Shown: in pieces, positions 36,879 to 46,040 of the stretch
Layout: every line of letters starts with the position of its first letter
Position numbering within the stretch: position 1 is the first letter of the stretch
NCBI RefSeq assembly: GCF_003605735.1
Contig: NZ_QXTJ01000016.1
Coordinates: forward strand, 57,276 to 121,275
From: Pseudomonas sp. LS-2
Lineage (GTDB): Bacteria > Pseudomonadota > Gammaproteobacteria > Pseudomonadales > Pseudomonadaceae
Direction of reading: 5' to 3'
Length of the DNA: 64,000 nt
The notes under the pieces: model-generated
The model's database searches: none
Seen by the model: only the letters and a program-made list of their open reading frames with translations
What the model was told of the DNA's origin: nothing
Position numbers and translations under genes: made by a program

Positions 36879-38237
36879 ATGAAGACTTTACGTATCGGCT
36901 CTGGTGCCGGTTATTCGGGCGACCGTATCGAACCGGCGGTGGAACTGGCCGACAAGGGCGAGCTGGATTTTCTGGTTTTTGAATGCCTGGCCGAGCGCAC
37001 CATCGCGCTGGCGCAACAGGCACGACTGGCGGACCCCGAAGCCGGTTTCGATCCGTTACTCGACGAACGCATGCGTCGCGTGTTGCCGTTCGTGGCCCGC
37101 GGGCAGGAGGCGGGACAACGTCGTCTGCGCATCATCAGCAACATGGGCGCGGCCAATCCATTGGCGGCAGCACGAGCGGTGCGGCGTATCGCAATCGAAC
37201 TCGGCCTGCATGGCCTGAAGGTCGCCGCGCTGACCGGTGATGACGTGCTTGCGCAGTTGAAACCCGAACAACGGCTGGATAACGGCGCGACCATCGCGGC
37301 CATGGGCGACCGGCTGATTTCAGCCAATGCCTATCTCGGTGCCGAGGGGATCGTCGACGCGCTGCGGGCCGATGCCGATGTGGTGATCACGGGTCGCGTG
37401 GCCGACCCTTCGCTGTTCCTCGCACCGCAATTGTTCACGTTCGGCTGGGCGCAGGATGACTGGACGCGGCTGGGCCGTGGCACGCTGATCGGTCATCTGC
37501 TGGAGTGCGCCGGGCAGATCACCGGGGGGTACTTTGCCGATCCGGGTGTGAAGGATGTGGTTGATCTCGCCCGTCTTGGGTTCCCGCTGGCCGAAGTGGA
37601 CAGCGAGGGCAGGGCTGTGATCAGCAAGGTTGCAGGCTCCGGTGGCCGCATCGACACCGCCACCTGCACCGAACAGATGATCTACGAAGTGCATGATCCC
37701 AAGGCCTATCTGACGCCGGACGTAACGGCTGATTTTTCGGGTGTGTCGTTCAGCGTGATCGCGCCCGACGAGGTACGCGCAGAAGGCGCCGACGGTCGCA
37801 CTCGGCCCCAAACCCTCAAAGTTTCGGTCGGCTATCTGGATGGCTGGATCGGTGAAGGGCAGATTTCCTATGGCGGGCCGGGCGCCCTGGCCCGTGCGCA
37901 ACTGGCACGCGACGTCGTGCTGGAACGGCTGAAGCTCACCCACGTGGTGTGCGACGAAGTGCGTGCCGAGTTGATCGGTGTCGACTCGTTGCATGGCACG
38001 ACGGTCGGCGCACGTGCCGCTGGCGAGGCGGGTGAAGTGCGTCGGCGCGTCGCCGCCCGGTGTACCGACGAAACCGAAGCGGTGCGAATCGGCAACGAAG
38101 TGGAAACCCTCTACACCAACGGTCCTTATGGCGGCGGCGGGGCAACCAAAGGGCTGCGTCAGGTCGTGGCGGTGGCGTCGTTGCTCCTGCCCCGTGATGC
38201 AATCATCCCGCAGGTCCATCTGGAGGACGCATCGTGA
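36879..38237 (+). CDS. AtuA-like protein (DUF1446), large part
   Basis: A 452-residue cytoplasmic protein of the AtuA/DUF1446 family, beginning RIGSGAGYSGDRIEPAVELA with GLHGLKVAALTGDDV near residue 115. AtuA was first linked to acyclic terpene utilisation in Pseudomonas, but its biochemistry is unsettled. Next to a citrate-type permease it more likely handles a carboxylic acid. The gene directly abuts the permease gene, and its stop overlaps the GTG of the small downstream gene as GTGA. In AtuA itself the two parts are fused; here they are split. Confidence 0.8.
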   Translation: MKTLRIGSGAGYSGDRIEPAVELADKGELDFLVFECLAERTIALAQQARLADPEAGFDPLLDERMRRVLPFVARGQEAGQRRLRIISNMGAANPLAAARAVRRIAIELGLHGLKVAALTGDDVLAQLKPEQRLDNGATIAAMGDRLISANAYLGAEGIVDALRADADVVITGRVADPSLFLAPQLFTFGWAQDDWTRLGRGTLIGHLLECAGQITGGYFADPGVKDVVDLARLGFPLAEVDSEGRAVISKVAGSGGRIDTATCTEQMIYEVHDPKAYLTPDVTADFSGVSFSVIAPDEVRAEGADGRTRPQTLKVSVGYLDGWIGEGQISYGGPGALARAQLARDVVLERLKLTHVVCDEVRAELIGVDSLHGTTVGARAAGEAGEVRRRVAARCTDETEAVRIGNEVETLYTNGPYGGGGATKGLRQVVAVASLLLPRDAIIPQVHLEDAS

Positions 38238-38554
38238 ACGCAATCAAACTGCGAGAGCTGGCCCATTCACGGACTGGCGACAAGGGCGACACCTCGAACG
38301 TTTCGGTGATCGCGTTTCGCGCCGAGGACTATCCGCGCCTGGTCCAGCAACTGACCGTAGAGCGGGTGACCGAGTATTTCGCCGAGCTGCTGGACCCGAA
38401 CGCCGGGCCAGTCAGGCGCTATGAATGGCCGAATGTGCAGGCACTGAATTTCGTGTTGCCCGGCATCCTCAAAGGCGGCGTGACCCGCTCACTGGCGCTG
38501 GACGCGCACGGCAAGGCGTTGGGCGCGGCGTTGCTTGATATCGAGCTTGGGTGA
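38234..38554 (+). CDS. AtuA C-terminal-domain-like small protein
   Basis: A 106-residue protein beginning with the family motif LRELAHSRTGDKGDTSNVSVI and a VLPGILKGGVTRSLALDAHG stretch. It matches the C-terminal ferredoxin-like domain of AtuA, which in the fused form follows the DUF1446 domain. Translation starts at GTG in a GTGA overlap. It is the third gene of the operon and probably forms a complex with the AtuA-like protein just upstream. Confidence 0.8.
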   Translation: MNAIKLRELAHSRTGDKGDTSNVSVIAFRAEDYPRLVQQLTVERVTEYFAELLDPNAGPVRRYEWPNVQALNFVLPGILKGGVTRSLALDAHGKALGAALLDIELG

Positions 38555-38632
38555 ATCCTTTAGCGATTACAGTAATGTCGAAAGGTTATAGCGGCGATGA
38601 TCTGGGGTGCTATTGAGTAAGTAACGGTCACG

Positions 38633-38654
38633 TGGAACTCGCTGTTGAGTTCCA
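38633..38654 (+). other. Hairpin before the broken gene
   Basis: TGGAACTC-GCTGTT-GAGTTCCA folds into an 8-bp stem. No T-tract follows, so it is not a clear terminator for the AtuA operon. It lies about 35 bases before the ATG of the broken gene. Confidence 0.55.
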
Positions 38655-38688
38655 TGCTCGATGGCGAGCTTGAAAAGGACTTCGATCA

Positions 38689-39623
38689 ATGGCTCTCGAT
38701 CCCGCTGATGGCTACCCCTATACCCCTCCCGAAATCGCAATGGCCGCTGGGAATCAGAAGCTGCAGGCGCATCAGTTTGCGGTGGATATCGATATCGCGA
38801 TGCGTCGGCACTATGCAGGTAATCTGCAAGTTCTGGCCAAAACGCTTTATCCGATTCTGTATGCCGAAGCGACGTTCAACGGCGGCCGCTATACCTTCTG
38901 TGAAGATGAGCACACGACCTACGCCTGTGAAGAAATCAATCACCTCTACACGGAGCTTAAAGCCATGCTCACATCCCGTTGGCGATTTACTCGATCATAT
39001 TTCCCTACGCTGGATATCCGCTTAATGGTCAGTGGATAGCGCCATTGAAAGCCTTTGGGTCACAAGTAGAAGCTGTAAAGCTTCGCCTGAGCCAACTGGA
39101 CATTTCCGGGGCAGCGTTAACGTCCAGCACAAATATTCTGAATGCAGCGATTTCGTTTATCGGCAAAGTCGTGGGTGAGGGCAACTTCACTATTGCTGAA
39201 TACACCACGTTTTGCGACAGCATAGGCCCCGATATCCTTGTCAACCAGACAGCCGCCGCAGTGGAGCAGGTCGCAGCCATGCAAGCGTGGCGAAGCAGCG
39301 TCGGGCAGGCAACGTGGGACAAGATGTATGTGGTCCTTCAATGTATCTGGACGGTTTCGCAAGAAAGCGCACACGAACAGATCATCAAATCGCAGATGAA
39401 GCCCGAATTTCACGAGACGCATAGGATCGTTTCGGAAGCGGCGCCGACGCTGGAGGATGCTCGGCTTCTTTTAGCGCGCATTCTCGCGGACCGGGTACTT
39501 TCGGCAGCCGTGTTTCGAACGCACACAGGGGAAGACTACAAGCGTCGTCAGCCGGCCCGCGCCGTTCTGGCAGAAGCGAGCGTGCGGTGCGGCGCAGCTC
39601 TTCTCAGGATTGAGTCGGGGTGA
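38689..39623 (+). pseudogene. Frameshifted gene of unknown function running into the repeat array
   Basis: Two overlapping frames together look like one gene. Frame one (38689-39039) gives MALDPADGYPYTPPEIAMAA and a 116-residue product preceded by AAAAGGA. Frame two opens at 38961 and runs to 39623, with QLDISGAALTSSTNILNAAI and TWDKMYVVLQCIWTVSQESA, both reading like real soluble helical protein. A one-base deletion between about 38955 and 39037 would explain the shift. The last 26 or so codons, from GEDYKRRQ onwards, are repeat DNA, so the original 3' end is lost. I do not recognise the family. Confidence 0.6.
39000..39006 (+). other. Possible -1 slippery heptamer in the frame overlap
   Basis: TTTCCCT fits X XXY YYZ in the correct phase with codons TAT TTC CCT of frame one. 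A -1 slip here would join SYFP of frame one to YAGYPLNGQW of frame two. Only a weak AATGG..CCATT stem follows, so a plain deletion remains more likely. Confidence 0.25.
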
Positions 39624-42600
39624 CAGGCATTGCGCCCGTTTTTGATTCTGGCCGCAGGCCGTGGGAGCTGGCTTGCCTGCGATCTGCTGCGAAGCAGTAG
39701 TAAACCCTGCTGATGCGGTGTGTCTGGTGCAACCGAGGTGTCTGATTCTACTGCCGGTGCCCGGCAGATCGCGAGCAAGCTTGCTCCTACGCCCTTCGGG
39801 CCGAAGCGGACCGCCGTCAGTCCGGCGCCGCGCCGTTCGTGCCGAGGCGGGTCGTCATCAGGTTGTGTTCCCGCGCCGTTCGGGCAGAAGCGGAGCGTCG
39901 TCAGGTTGTGTTCGGCGCCGTTCGCGCCGAGGCGGATCGTCGTCAGTCCGGCGCGCGCTGTTCGGGCAGAAGCGAGCGTGCGGTGCGGCGCAGCTCTTCC
40001 AAGGACTGAGTCGGAGTGGCAGGCGTTGCCCCCGTTTTTGATTCTGGCCGCAGGCCGTGGGAGCTGGCTTGCCTGCGATCTGCTGCGAAGCAGCAGTAAA
40101 CCCTGCTGATGCGGTGTGTCTGGTGCAACCGAGGTGTCTGATTCTACTGCCGGTGCCCGGCAGATCGCGAGCAAGCTTGCTCCTACGCCCTTCGGGCCGA
40201 AGCGGACCGCCGTCAGTCCGGCGCCGCGCCGTTCGTGCCGAGGCGGGTCGTCATCAGGTTGTGTTCCCGCGCCGTTCGGGCAGAAGCGGAGCGTCGTCAG
40301 GTTGTGTTCGGCGCCGTTCGCGCCGAGGCGGATCGTCGTCAGTCCGGCGCGCGCTGTTCGGGCAGAAGCGAGCGTGCGGTGCGGCGCAGCTCTTCCAAGG
40401 ACTGAGTCGGAGTGGCAGGCGTTGCCCCCGTTTTTGATTCTGGCCGCAGGCCGTGGGAGCTGGCTTGCCTGCGATCTGCTGCGAAGCAGCAGTAAACCCT
40501 GCTGATGCGGTGTGTCTGGTGCAACCGAGGTGTCTGATTCTACTGCCGGTGCCCGGCAGATCGCGAGCAAGCTTGCTCCTACGCCCTTCGGGCAGAAGCG
40601 GACCGCCGTCAGTCCGGCGCCGCGCCGTTCGTGCCGAGGCGGGTCGTCATACAGGTTGTATTCCCGCGCCCTTCGGGCAGAAGCGGATCGTCGTCAGCCC
40701 GGTGCCGCGCCGTTCGTGCCGAGGCGGGTCGTCATCAGGTTGTGTTCCCGCGCCGTTCTGGCAGAAGCGGATCGTCGTCAGTCCGGCCCGCGCCGTTGTG
40801 GCAGAAGCGAGCGTGCGGTGCGGCAGCTCTTCTCAGGATTGAGTCGGGGTGGCAGGCATTGCGCCCGTTTTTGATTCTGGCCGCAGGCCGTGGGAGCTGG
40901 CTTGCCTGCGATCTGCTGCGAAGCAGCAGTAAACCCTGCTGATGCGGTGTGTCTGGTGCAACCGAGGTGTCTGATTCTACTGCCGGTGCCCGGCAGATCG
41001 CGAGCAAGCTTGCTCCTACGCCCTTCGGGCAGAAGTGGACCGCCGTCAGTCCGGCGCCGCGCCGTTCGTGCCGAGGCGGGTCGTCATCAGGTTGTGTTCC
41101 CGCGCCGTTCTGGCAGAAGCGGATCGTCGTCAGTCCGGCCCGCGCCGTTGTGGCAGAAGCGAGCGTGCGGTGCGGCAGCTCTTCTCAGGATTGAGTCGGG
41201 GTGGCAGGCATTGCCCCCGTTTTTGATTCTGGCCGCAGGCCGTGGGAGCTGGCTTGCCTGCGATCTGCTGCGAAGCAGCAGTAAACCGTGCTGATGCGGT
41301 GTGTCTGGTGCAACCGAGGTGTCTGATTCTACTGCCGGTGCCCGGCAGATCGCGAGCAAGCTTGCTCCTACGCCCTTCGGGCAGAAGCGGACCGCCGTCA
41401 GTCCGGCGCCGCGCCGTTCGTGCCGAGGCGGGTCGTCATCAGGTTGTGTTCCCGCGCCGTTCTGGCAGAAGCGGATCGTCGTCAGCCCGGTGCCGCGCCG
41501 TTCTGGCAGAAGCGGATCGTCGTCAGTCCGGCCCGCGCCGTTGTGGCAGAAGCGAGCGTGCGGTGCGGCAGCTCTTCTCAGGATTGAGTCGGGGTGGCAG
41601 GCATTGCGCCCGTTTTTGATTCTGGCCGCAGGCCGTGGGAGCTGGCTTGCCTGCGATCTGCTGCGAAGCAGCAGTAAACCCTGCTGATGCGGTGTGTCTG
41701 GTGCAACCGAGGTGTCTGATTCTACTGCCGGTGCCCGGCAGATCGCGAGCAAGCTTGCTCCTACGCCCTTCGGGCAGAAGTGGACCGCCGTCAGTCCGGC
41801 GCCGCGCCGTTCGTGCCGAGGCGGGTCGTCATCAGGTTGTGTTCCCGCGCCGTTCTGGCAGAAGCGGATCGTCGTCAGCCCGGTGCCGCGCCGTTCTGGC
41901 AGAAGCGGATCGTCGTCAGTCCGGCCCGCGCCGTTGTGGCAGAAGCGAGCCTGCGGTGCGGCGCAGCTCTTCCAAGGACTGAGCCGGAGTGGCAGGCGTT
42001 GCCCCCGTTTTTGATTCTGGCCGCAGGCCGTGGGAGCTGGCTTGCCTGCGATCTGCTGCGCAGCGGTAGTAAACCCTGCTGATGCGGTGTGTCTGGTGCA
42101 ACCAATGTGTCTGATTCTACTGCCGGTGCCCGGCAGATCGCGAGCAAGCTTGTTCCTACGCCCTTCGGGCAGAAGCGGACCGCCGTCAGTCCGGCCCTAC
42201 GCCGTTCGTGCCGAGGCGGGTCGTCATCAGGTTGTGTTCCCGCGCCGTTCGGGCAGAAGCGGAGCGTCGTCAGGTTGTGTTCGGCGCCGTTCTGGCAGAA
42301 GCGGATCGTCGTCAGTCCGGCCCGCGCCGTTCTGGCAGAAGCGAGCGTGCGGTGCGGCAGCTCTTCTCAGGATTGAGTCGGGGTGACAGGCATTGCCCCC
42401 GTTTTTGATTCTGGCCGCAGGCCGTGGGAGCTGGCTTGCCTGCGATCTGCTGCGAAGCAGTAGTAAACCCTGCTGATGCAGTGTGTCAGGGGCAACCGAG
42501 GTGTCTGATTTTACTGCCGGTGCCCGGCAGATCGCGAGCAAGCTTGCTCCTACGCCCTTCGGGCAGAAGCGGACCGCCGTCAGTCCGGCCCCACGCCGTT

Positions 42601-43044
42601 CGTGCCGAGGCGGGTCGTCATCAGGTTGTGTTCCCGCGCCGTTCGGGCAGAAGCGGATCGTCGTCAGCCCGGCCCGCGCCGTTGTGGCAGAAGCGAGCGT
42701 GCGGTGCGGCAGCTCTTCTCAGGATTGAGTCGGGGTGACAGGCATTGCCCCCGTTTTTGATTCTGGCCGCAGGCCGTGGGAGCTGGCTTGCCTGCGATCT
42801 GCTGCGAAGCAGTAGTAAACCCTGCTGATGCAGTGTGTCTGGTGCAACCGAGGTGTCTGATTTTACTGCCGGTGCCCGGCAGATCGCGAGCAAGCTTGCT
42901 CCTACGCCCTTCGGGCAGAAGCGGACCGCCGTCAGTCCGGCCCCACGCCGTTCGGGCAGAAGCGGAGGGTCGTCAGTCCGGCCCCACGCCGTTCGTGCCG
43001 AGGCGGGTCCTCGTCAGTCCGGCGCCGCGCCGTTCGGGCAGAAT
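39541..43044. repeat. 3.5-kb nested tandem array: nine REPIN plus sub-repeat units
   Basis: Units begin at GTTTTTGATTCTGGCCGCAG at 39638, 40034, 40430, 40867, 41219, 41612, 42007, 42401 and 42753. The periods are 396, 396, 437, 352, 393, 395, 394 and 352 bp. The last unit is cut short (about 292 bp), and a partial unit precedes the first. Each unit has an inverted REP pair of about 130 bp, then two to five sub-repeats of about 42 bp around GCCGTTCGGGCAGAAGCGGA, then a tail. Length differences are close to whole sub-repeats. Long open frames on both strands are by-products of stop-poor GC-rich repeats. Confidence 0.93.
39661..39790. repeat. REPIN doublet of array unit 1
   Basis: GTGGGAGCTGGCTTGCCTGC on the left and GCGAGCAAGCTTGCTCCTAC on the right are inverted REP sequences separated by about 80 bases. 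Inside, CTGCGAAGCAG and CTGCCGGTGCCCGGCAG add smaller hairpins. The same doublet is the core of every unit. Confidence 0.85.
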
Positions 43045-43054
43045 CAGAAGCGCG

Positions 43055-44368
43055 CTACCCTGCCTTTATCGGCAACGTGAGTTCGGCACACAACCCGCCC
43101 CCTTCACGATTGGACAGGGTCAATGTACCGCCCAGCGCCATTGCCAGTTGCTGGGAAATCGCCAGACCCAGCCCCGTCCCACCCGTGTCGCGGTTGCGCG
43201 AGCTTTCCACGCGGTAGAACGGTTTGAGCACTTCCGGCAATTCCGCTTCGGCAATCCCCGGCCCGCGATCCAGTATTTGTATCGACAGGCCCTTGTTGTC
43301 ATTGGCGAGCACTTTCAGCTCCGCTGCACCGGCGAACTTCAGCGCGTTGTCGGTCAGGTTGACCAGCACTCGTCGCAGGGCGTGGGGCCGGGTGTCGATC
43401 ACCGAACCGGTCTTGCCGCACAGCTGCACCTGCTTGTTCATGTCCTGATAGTCGAACACCAGGCTGTCGAGGAACGAGTCCAGATCCACGCGTTTGGGCG
43501 CCTCGGTCGAAGTGTCCATGCTGCGCGCGTAGGCCACGCCTTCCTGCACCAGATGCTGCATCTCGCTGAGGTCGTTCCACAGCTTGTCCTTCTCGACGCC
43601 CTCGTCCATGAACTCGGCGCGCAGTTTCATGCGGGTGATTGGGGTTTGCAGGTCGTGTGAAATCGCCGCAAGAAGCTGCATACGCTCTTTCACGTAGGCC
43701 GCGATGCGTTGCTGCATGGTGTTGAAGGCGACGGCCGCATAGGCGACTTCTGTCGGGCCGGTTTCATCAAGCCGAATGCCTTCGCCGTTCGGGTCCAGGT
43801 TGTCCACGGCGTGGGACAGTCGGGTCAGCGGGCGAATCGCGGTCCTGACGGCCAGCCAGGTGCAGGTCACCAGCAATACCAGCTGCACGATCAACAGCAG
43901 CGGCAGCCAGGGCGACAGCGGGGTGATCGCCGGGCGCACGTCGATGGTCAGCGGGTTGCCGTCACTCAGCGTCAAATGCGCCTGATAGTGCGGGCGCACG
44001 TCGGGGATAGTGTTGAAGCTCAGTTCATATTCGCGGCCCAAAGTGGCCTGCATCGAGCGCACCGAAACGGGGGCCTTGCTCATGTCCATGGGCGTGCCCG
44101 GCTGACCGGTCCCCAGCATGTAGCGGTAATTGGGGTGCTCGAAGCGCGGCAGCCACGCCGCGCGCTCATTGGCGGGCAGGCGTTCCAGCACCGCGACGGT
44201 GGTCGTCAGGTCCTGTTCCAGGTTGCCCAGCATCAGCGTCATCGCGCTTTGATAGCGCTCATAGAACTGCAGCCCGAAAGACAGACCATGGGCCAGCACC
44301 AGACTGATCAGAAAGATCAACGACAGCCGAGACGTCAGCGTCCGTGGCCATCCGAATCTTGGCTTCAT
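43055..44368 (-). CDS. EnvZ/RstB-like sensor histidine kinase
   Basis: A 437-residue inner-membrane kinase. Membrane helices lie near residues 13-35 and 150-172 and flank a periplasmic domain. HAMP follows, then the H-box AISHDLQTPITRMKLRAEF near residue 240, the N-box LVNLTDNALKFAG near residue 335, and G-boxes ILDRGPGIAE and GGTGLGLAISQQLAM. All catalytic residues appear intact. Its ATG overlaps the regulator's stop. The 3' end lies about 10 bases from the big repeat array, so the transcript runs directly into the array. Confidence 0.9.
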   Translation of the reverse strand: MKPRFGWPRTLTSRLSLIFLISLVLAHGLSFGLQFYERYQSAMTLMLGNLEQDLTTTVAVLERLPANERAAWLPRFEHPNYRYMLGTGQPGTPMDMSKAPVSVRSMQATLGREYELSFNTIPDVRPHYQAHLTLSDGNPLTIDVRPAITPLSPWLPLLLIVQLVLLVTCTWLAVRTAIRPLTRLSHAVDNLDPNGEGIRLDETGPTEVAYAAVAFNTMQQRIAAYVKERMQLLAAISHDLQTPITRMKLRAEFMDEGVEKDKLWNDLSEMQHLVQEGVAYARSMDTSTEAPKRVDLDSFLDSLVFDYQDMNKQVQLCGKTGSVIDTRPHALRRVLVNLTDNALKFAGAAELKVLANDNKGLSIQILDRGPGIAEAELPEVLKPFYRVESSRNRDTGGTGLGLAISQQLAMALGGTLTLSNREGGGLCAELTLPIKAG

Positions 44369-45105
44369 GCGTCGTCCCCGAGGATTTCCACCGCGTAGGT
44401 GAACACGTAACCCTCGCTGCGCACGGTCTTGATGTACGCCGGATCGCGGGCATCGTCCTGCAGGCGCTGGCGCAGGCGGCTCACCAGCAGATCGATGGAG
44501 CGATCGAACAGATCGGCGTCACGGCCCTGCGTCAGGTTCAGCAACTGATCGCGACTCAACACGCGCTGTGGATGATCGAGGAAGGTGCGCAGCAGGCGAT
44601 ATTCCGCGCCGCTGAGGGTGACGATCGTGCCCTCGGCGTCCAGCAGGTGGCGCGCGGTGGTGTCCAGTTTCCATTTGCCGAAGGCCAGCAGGCGGCCGGC
44701 TTCACTGACGATCAGGTTCGGTGGCAGCATTCGGGTGCGGCGCAACACGGCATTGATCCGCGCCAGCAGTTCGCGGGCAACGAAGGGTTTGACCAGATAA
44801 TCGTCAGCACCCATTTCCAGGCCGATGATGCGGTCGGTTTCATCGCTGCGGGCGGTGAGCATCAGCACCGGGGTGGTCTTGTGTTTGCCAGTGCGCAGTT
44901 CGCGGCACAGCAGCAGGCCATCGTCGCCGGGCATCATGATGTCGAGCACGATCAGGTCCACCGGCGTCGATTCCAGAAACGAACGCATTTGCCTGCCGTC
45001 GGCGCCCACGGTGGTGCGCAGGCCGTTTTTCTTCAGGTAGTTGCCCACCAGTTCCCGGATCTCGCGAGCGGCCGCGACGATCAGAATGTGGTCGACGTGC
45101 TCCAT
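44365..45105 (-). CDS. OmpR-family response regulator with altered acidic pocket
   Basis: A 246-residue response regulator. The receiver begins HILIVAAAREIRELVGNYL: residues 11-13 are Ala-Ala-Ala, where family members normally have Asp residues that hold Mg2+ for phosphorylation. The phosphate-accepting Asp55 (VLDIMMPG), Thr84 and Lys106 (YLVKPF) are kept. The winged-helix output domain is normal, with GAEYRLLRTFLDHPQRVLSRDQL and YIKTVRSEGYVFTY. The three Ala codons at 45067-45075 contain a NotI site. The protein may act without phosphorylation or be impaired. The gene leads the two-gene operon with the kinase. Confidence 0.88.
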   Translation of the reverse strand: MEHVDHILIVAAAREIRELVGNYLKKNGLRTTVGADGRQMRSFLESTPVDLIVLDIMMPGDDGLLLCRELRTGKHKTTPVLMLTARSDETDRIIGLEMGADDYLVKPFVARELLARINAVLRRTRMLPPNLIVSEAGRLLAFGKWKLDTTARHLLDAEGTIVTLSGAEYRLLRTFLDHPQRVLSRDQLLNLTQGRDADLFDRSIDLLVSRLRQRLQDDARDPAYIKTVRSEGYVFTYAVEILGDDA

Positions 45106-45245
45106 TGCTTCAACTCCCCGAATTCATTGACGTGTGGCGCATCTTAACCAGCCGCGCACGGCTTGCCTGCCACCCTTTGTATTGCACTGTATCTGGCATC
45201 GCAACGCATACACGCGGATGCAAAAAGCGGATTTTCCAGCGCGAA

Positions 45246-45261
45246 TGTATCGCTGTGTATC
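45246..45261. promoter_or_regulatory. Direct repeats TGTATC, candidate response regulator site
   Basis: TGTATC occurs at 45246 and 45256, a 10-bp spacing, and again at 45188. Tandem half-sites about 10 bp apart are typical of OmpR-family regulators. They lie between the divergent regulator and DUF2790 genes; the rest of the 45106-45425 gap shows no gene. Confidence 0.45.
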
Positions 45262-45425
45262 CAGGCAGCGCTATGACACTTAATGATTACTTTCCGCCGT
45301 TTCGCGACACATCCGGGATACCTCAGGGGCATTCAATGGGACCCATCGAGACAACACGCACCGCCTCGAACCCAATCAACGATTCAACCCTTGAACACTG
45401 AAAGCCTCGCATCCTGGAGAACATC

Positions 45426-45689
45426 ATGAACGCAAAGAAAATCGCCCTCGCCACTCTGTTTGCCGCTCTGAGCTTCGGTGCCCTGTCTGCTCAGGCCCAG
45501 GACAGCGTCCCGGCGCACAACTACATGTACGGCGAGCACCTGGACATCGCCCGGGCCCTGTCCACCGAAGTCGATGCGACGCCGACCTGCGGCGTGGTCG
45601 GCACTCACCTGAACTACGTGGACTCCCACGGCGACAAGCAGACCCTGAACTACCGCACCATCGCCCAGAACTGCGCCGGGGACAACTGA
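45426..45689 (+). CDS. DUF2790 family secreted protein
   Basis: An 87-residue protein with a signal peptide, MNAKKIALATLFAALSFGAL, cleaved after SAQA-Q near residue 24. The mature part YMYGEHLDIARALSTEV followed by TPTCGVVGTHLNYVDSHG matches DUF2790, a family of small periplasmic proteins almost confined to Pseudomonas. Two Cys (TPTCG and QNCAG) could form a disulfide. It is divergent from the two-component system, which may control it. Its function is unknown. Confidence 0.85.
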   Translation: MNAKKIALATLFAALSFGALSAQAQDSVPAHNYMYGEHLDIARALSTEVDATPTCGVVGTHLNYVDSHGDKQTLNYRTIAQNCAGDN

Positions 45690-45770
45690 TCCCGCCAGCA
45701 CCCGGCCACTTGAGCCTGCAAAGTCTGAACTCAGTAAAGCCCTGTTTTGACCACCCTTGAGGAATTCGCC

Positions 45771-46013
45771 ATGAAACACTTCAAAACCAGCCTGACCGCC
45801 CTTGCTTTTGCTTTCGCCGGGTTCGCCGTCCACGCCAACGCTGCTGCCCAGAAAAGCTGCGCCGAGGACAGCCATTGCTTCCAGCTGGCGCCCAAAGTGG
45901 CCGAAAACGGCTCCGAGAAAACCCCGCTGGGAATGTGGATCGAGAGCCGTGGCGAGCTAGTGGCTGAAGGTGGCTCCGAGCACACAGCGATAGGCAAATG
46001 GAATCAGGCGTGA
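45771..46013 (+). CDS. Small secreted protein with an internal repeat
   Basis: An 80-residue product with a signal peptide, MKHFKTSLTALAFAFAGFAV, cleaved after NA-A near residue 25. The mature part contains a duplicated 14-residue motif, VAENGSEKTPLGMW and VAEGGSEHTAIGKW. Two Cys, in KSCAEDSHC, lie 6 residues apart. The ATG at 45771 follows TTGAGGA; eight upstream in-frame codons are unlikely. It probably shares the transcript of the DUF2790 gene. I do not recognise the family. Confidence 0.7.
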   Translation: MKHFKTSLTALAFAFAGFAVHANAAAQKSCAEDSHCFQLAPKVAENGSEKTPLGMWIESRGELVAEGGSEHTAIGKWNQA

Positions 46014-46040
46014 GGCATTGGGCTTGCACCGTGCACGTCT

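Noticed and set aside
39548..40570. A 340-codon open frame on the minus strand within the repeat array, and several 100-130-codon frames on the plus strand
   Set aside because: They repeat with the array, lack ribosome sites, and their peptides are Arg/Ala/Pro-rich translations of GC-rich repeats.
39541..43044. CRISPR array
   Set aside because: Units are 352-437 bp with almost no unique spacers, and no cas genes are present.
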